From JAMXLO01 sp036494925 (GTDB lineage Bacteria; Pseudomonadota; Alphaproteobacteria; Acetobacterales; Acetobacteraceae): DNA of 17,557 nucleotides. Positions 15,608 through 17,557 of the stretch are shown here, piece after piece. Positions within the stretch are counted from its first letter, which is position 1. The number at the start of each line of letters is the position of its first letter. The notes under the pieces were generated by a model, which worked only from the letters and a program-made list of their open reading frames with translations, was not told the DNA's origin and did no database searches. The stretch spans positions 1-17,557 of the forward strand of contig DASXNR010000098.1 of assembly GCA_036494925.1 (NCBI GenBank). The letters run 5' to 3'. The translations under genes and the position numbers were made by a program.

Positions 15608-16296
15608 AGCAGGCGCCCCAGGCCGGGCAACGGATCGCCCACGCCCATGATCACCATCATCGCCCACAGCGCCGCCTGATTGGTGGTGATCACCGGCTTG
15701 CCGAACTCGCGTTCCCACGCGGCGACAAACGACATGGTCGGAAAGTTCCCGCCGGGCACCACGAGAATCTCGATCTCGGGCCGATCGATCCGCGCGAACG
15801 CGTCGCGCGCGTTCTCCGGACCCAGCTTGCCGATCATGTAGGAATCAACGGCGGCAAATCCCTCCAGCGCCACCACCTCGAGCCCGAATTTGCCTTCATA
15901 GTAACGCTTCGCCCGCTCGATCACCGGCGGCGAATAAGGCGATACCAGTGCAATCCGCCGCGCACCCAGCGCCTGCACGGCCTGGCCGATCGCCTGGGCC
16001 GATGTGACCGCCGGCGCACCCGCCGCCGCGCTCATCCGCCGGGTCACGCTCGCATCGTAGTCGTCCGCGAACAGACTGGCCGAAGTCTGCGCGAGGCTGA
16101 TCGCCTCCACTTTCGCCGTGCCGAGCAGCAGCGCCTGATAATCGATATCGGCATCGAGACTGGGCGCGAATGGACCCGTGCCGCTGCTCTTCAGCCGCCC
16201 GACATGCGCCTGCAAGGTCGGCGGGAGCAGCCGGCTGTACTCGATTTCCACCGTCGTGTTGGTCGATGGAATCAGAACACCGAAATGATGGCTCAT
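15586..16296 (-). CDS. Maleate-isomerase/Asp-Glu-racemase-fold protein lacking cysteines
   Basis: This 236-residue protein starts MSHHFGVLIPSTNTTVEIEY, which matches the beginning of maleate cis-trans isomerases and arylmalonate decarboxylases. The start at 16296 is chosen because its ATG overlaps the stop of the leuD-like gene (ATGA); a longer start at 16317 lies inside that gene. The two-domain Asp/Glu racemase fold is also supported by ALGARRIALVSPYSP and GKPVITTNQAALWA. The two catalytic cysteine positions are replaced: the first reads LAQTSAS (Q70 where ACTSGS is usual) and the second VVPGGNFPT (G182 where a CTN motif is usual). The whole protein has no cysteine. It cannot use the two-cysteine isomerase mechanism, so its reaction, if any, must differ. 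It is last in the leuCD-like operon. Confidence 0.8.
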   Translation of the reverse strand: MSHHFGVLIPSTNTTVEIEYSRLLPPTLQAHVGRLKSSGTGPFAPSLDADIDYQALLLGTAKVEAISLAQTSASLFADDYDASVTRRMSAAAGAPAVTSAQAIGQAVQALGARRIALVSPYSPPVIERAKRYYEGKFGLEVVALEGFAAVDSYMIGKLGPENARDAFARIDRPEIEILVVPGGNFPTMSFVAAWEREFGKPVITTNQAALWAMMVIMGVGDPLPGLGRLLEEMPQR

Positions 16297-16925
16297 GACG
16301 CGCTTCCATAGGCCCATGGACGTACCGCCGTGTCCCTGGTTTCGAACTCGTCGATCTCGGCCACGCTGCGCAGCATGAAGCCGAGCTGGTCGAGCCCTTC
16401 CAACAGTGGCAACCGCCGGTCATCGGCGATCGTGAAGCCGATCGGCGCAAGTCCCGGCACTTCGATCACGCAGCGCTCAAGGTCCACGGTCATGGTCGAG
16501 GCGTTCGAACGCGCCAATGCGGACGCGATGCGTTCGATCTCGGCCATCTCCAGCCGGATCGGCAACAGACCATTCTGGAACGCGTTGTCGTGAAAGATAT
16601 CGCCAAAACTCGGCGCGATGACACAGCTTACGCCCGCCTCCATCAACGACCAGACCGCTGTCTCACGCGAGCTGCCGCAACCAAAATTCGGGCCCGCCAG
16701 CAAAATACCTGCCTCGCGGTAGCGCGGCTGATCCAGCACGAAGTCCGGTCGCGGCACGCCGTCCTTGTCATAGCGCAGATTGGCGAACAGCTTCGCCTGC
16801 AACGGCAGCGTGGCGGCTTCCTCCGGAGTGCGTCCCGGCATCAGCGACGGCGCGATCAGGTCGGTGTTGATGTTGGTCATCAGCATCGGTGCCGCGACGC
16901 CGGTGAGAACGGTGAATTTTTCCAT
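16293..16925 (-). CDS. leuD: LeuD-like hydro-lyase small subunit (3-isopropylmalate dehydratase family)
   Basis: This 210-residue small subunit of an aconitase-superfamily hydro-lyase starts MEKFTVLTGVAAP, typical of LeuD. NINTDLIAP and GCGSSRE (about residues 83-89) are the conserved swivel-domain motifs. It differs from leucine-pathway LeuD: the GCGSSRE motif is followed by TAV instead of the near-invariant HAP, and the loop after NTD (usually containing an RTG-L/F-G substrate motif) reads SLMPGRTPEEAATLPLQ. This points to a paralogue with another substrate, such as another 2-methyl- or 2-hydroxy-dicarboxylic acid, rather than the biosynthetic enzyme. It is preceded by GGAGG seven bases from its ATG and 12 bases after the leuC-like stop. 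It overlaps the racemase-like gene as ATGA. Confidence 0.85.
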   Translation of the reverse strand: MEKFTVLTGVAAPMLMTNINTDLIAPSLMPGRTPEEAATLPLQAKLFANLRYDKDGVPRPDFVLDQPRYREAGILLAGPNFGCGSSRETAVWSLMEAGVSCVIAPSFGDIFHDNAFQNGLLPIRLEMAEIERIASALARSNASTMTVDLERCVIEVPGLAPIGFTIADDRRLPLLEGLDQLGFMLRSVAEIDEFETRDTAVRPWAYGSAS

Positions 16926-16937
16926 CGTCTGCCTCCG

Positions 16938-17557
16938 CTATGTCAGCATCGCGCGCACATCGGTGATGCAGCCGGCGATCGCGGCGGCAGCGACCATCGC
17001 CGGGCTGGCCAGATGCGTGCGGCTTCCCGGTCCCTGACGTCCCTCGAAATTTCGATTCGAGGTCGAGATCGAACGCTGGCCGGGCGGTACGATGTCGCCG
17101 CCGGCACCGACGCACATCGAACATCCTGCCTCTCGCCACTCGAACCCGGCCTCCAGAAACACCTTGTGCAGACCTGCGGATTCCGCCGCCGCCTTGACGT
17201 GCGCCGCACCCGGAACGGCAAGCGCCTTGACGCCGGGCGCCACCTTGCGTCCGCGCACCACGGCAGCCGCCGCCTCGAGATCGGACAGCCGGCCGTTGGT
17301 GCAGGAGCCGATGAACGCGATGTCGATCTTAGTGCCGGCAATCTTCTGGCCGGGCCGCAAATCCATGTAGCCAAGCGCGCGCTCGGCCATGCTGCGCCGG
17401 CCAGGATCGGTGAAGGCGGACGGTGCCGGGATCACCCCATCGATCGCCACCACATCCTGCGGCGAATTGCCCCAGGTGACCTGTGGCTTCAGCGTCGTGC
17501 AATCGACGTCGATCACCCGGTCGTACTCGGCGTCCGATTCGTCATACAGCGCCCGCC
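16938..17557 (-). CDS. leuC: LeuC-like hydro-lyase large subunit, C-terminal part
   Basis: The frame stays open past the right edge, so only about 206 C-terminal residues are visible; an internal GTG at 17516 is not the start. Iron-sulfur ligands of the aconitase superfamily are present: the cysteine in GSCTNGR and the two in GCSMC. STSNRNFEGRQG and SPAMVAAAAIAG are the standard LeuC tail. The protein binds a [4Fe-4S] cluster and would pair with the small subunit downstream to catalyse a dehydration-hydration of a hydroxy-dicarboxylic acid. Because its partner is atypical and its neighbours look catabolic, a role outside leucine synthesis is likely. The upstream part of the operon is not in the window. 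Confidence 0.9.
   Translation of the reverse strand, partial: RALYDESDAEYDRVIDVDCTTLKPQVTWGNSPQDVVAIDGVIPAPSAFTDPGRRSMAERALGYMDLRPGQKIAGTKIDIAFIGSCTNGRLSDLEAAAAVVRGRKVAPGVKALAVPGAAHVKAAAESAGLHKVFLEAGFEWREAGCSMCVGAGGDIVPPGQRSISTSNRNFEGRQGPGSRTHLASPAMVAAAAIAGCITDVRAMLT

Noticed and set aside
15406..16311. Plus-strand open frame of 301 codons continuing past the hydrolase
   Set aside because: It overlaps the hydrolase in another frame and is antisense to the racemase-like gene; composition is arginine- and histidine-rich without motifs.
1..17557. CRISPR arrays, tRNA/rRNA genes, insertion sequences, integrases or phage genes
   Set aside because: No regularly spaced repeats, cloverleaf-like sequences, terminal inverted repeats or transposase/integrase motifs were seen on either strand; nearly all bases are accounted for by coding regions.

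Overview
The window is GC-rich, densely packed bacterial DNA with short or overlapping gene junctions and many ATGA/GTGA overlaps. The gene content (TIGR04282-type glycosyltransferase, Tat-exported dipeptide-type binding proteins, Rieske oxygenase, Lin0512 proteins) suggests an alphaproteobacterium, plausibly of the Acetobacteraceae/Rhodospirillales or Rhizobiales type. This assignment is by overall resemblance only; no rRNA or tRNA gene is present to anchor it.

Region 1 (1-4054, + strand) is a tightly coupled operon. It holds the 3' end of a sulfite-oxidase-type molybdopterin oxidoreductase, a DUF2064/TIGR04282 GT-A-like enzyme, a multi-spanning GT-C-like membrane glycosyltransferase, a radical SAM/SPASM-type protein and a family-2 glycosyltransferase of the dolichyl-phosphate-mannose-synthase type. 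The set would suit synthesis of a lipid-linked sugar and its transfer outside the cytoplasmic membrane; the end product is unknown.

Region 2 (about 4051-11070, + strand) is a complete dipeptide/oligopeptide-type ABC importer. It has two tandem paralogous Tat-exported binding proteins, two permeases and two ATPases. A possible promoter overlaps the end of the preceding gene.

Region 3 (11078-12608, - strand) carries a CorA/ZntB-type metal transporter and a GFA/CENP-V-type zinc protein. They sit between the importer and the next operon and look functionally unrelated to both.

Region 4 (12693-15563, + strand) is a four-gene operon: Rieske non-haem iron oxygenase, two tandem Lin0512-family proteins and an alpha/beta hydrolase. 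Facing it on the - strand (15586-17557) is a convergent operon read leuC-like, leuD-like, then a maleate-isomerase/Asp-Glu-racemase-like gene. A 14-bp perfect hairpin marks the convergence point. Together with the importer, regions 2 and 4 look like an uptake-plus-catabolism locus for an unidentified small organic acid or aromatic compound: import, Rieske oxygenation, hydrolysis, hydration by a LeuCD-type hydro-lyase, and a racemase-fold enzyme.

The most notable details are these. The racemase-fold protein has no cysteine at all, so both catalytic cysteines are replaced. The LeuD-like subunit lacks the usual substrate-loop and post-GCGSSRE residues. The two Lin0512 genes are divergent paralogues side by side. 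No transcriptional regulator and no electron-transfer partner for the Rieske enzyme lie inside the window.
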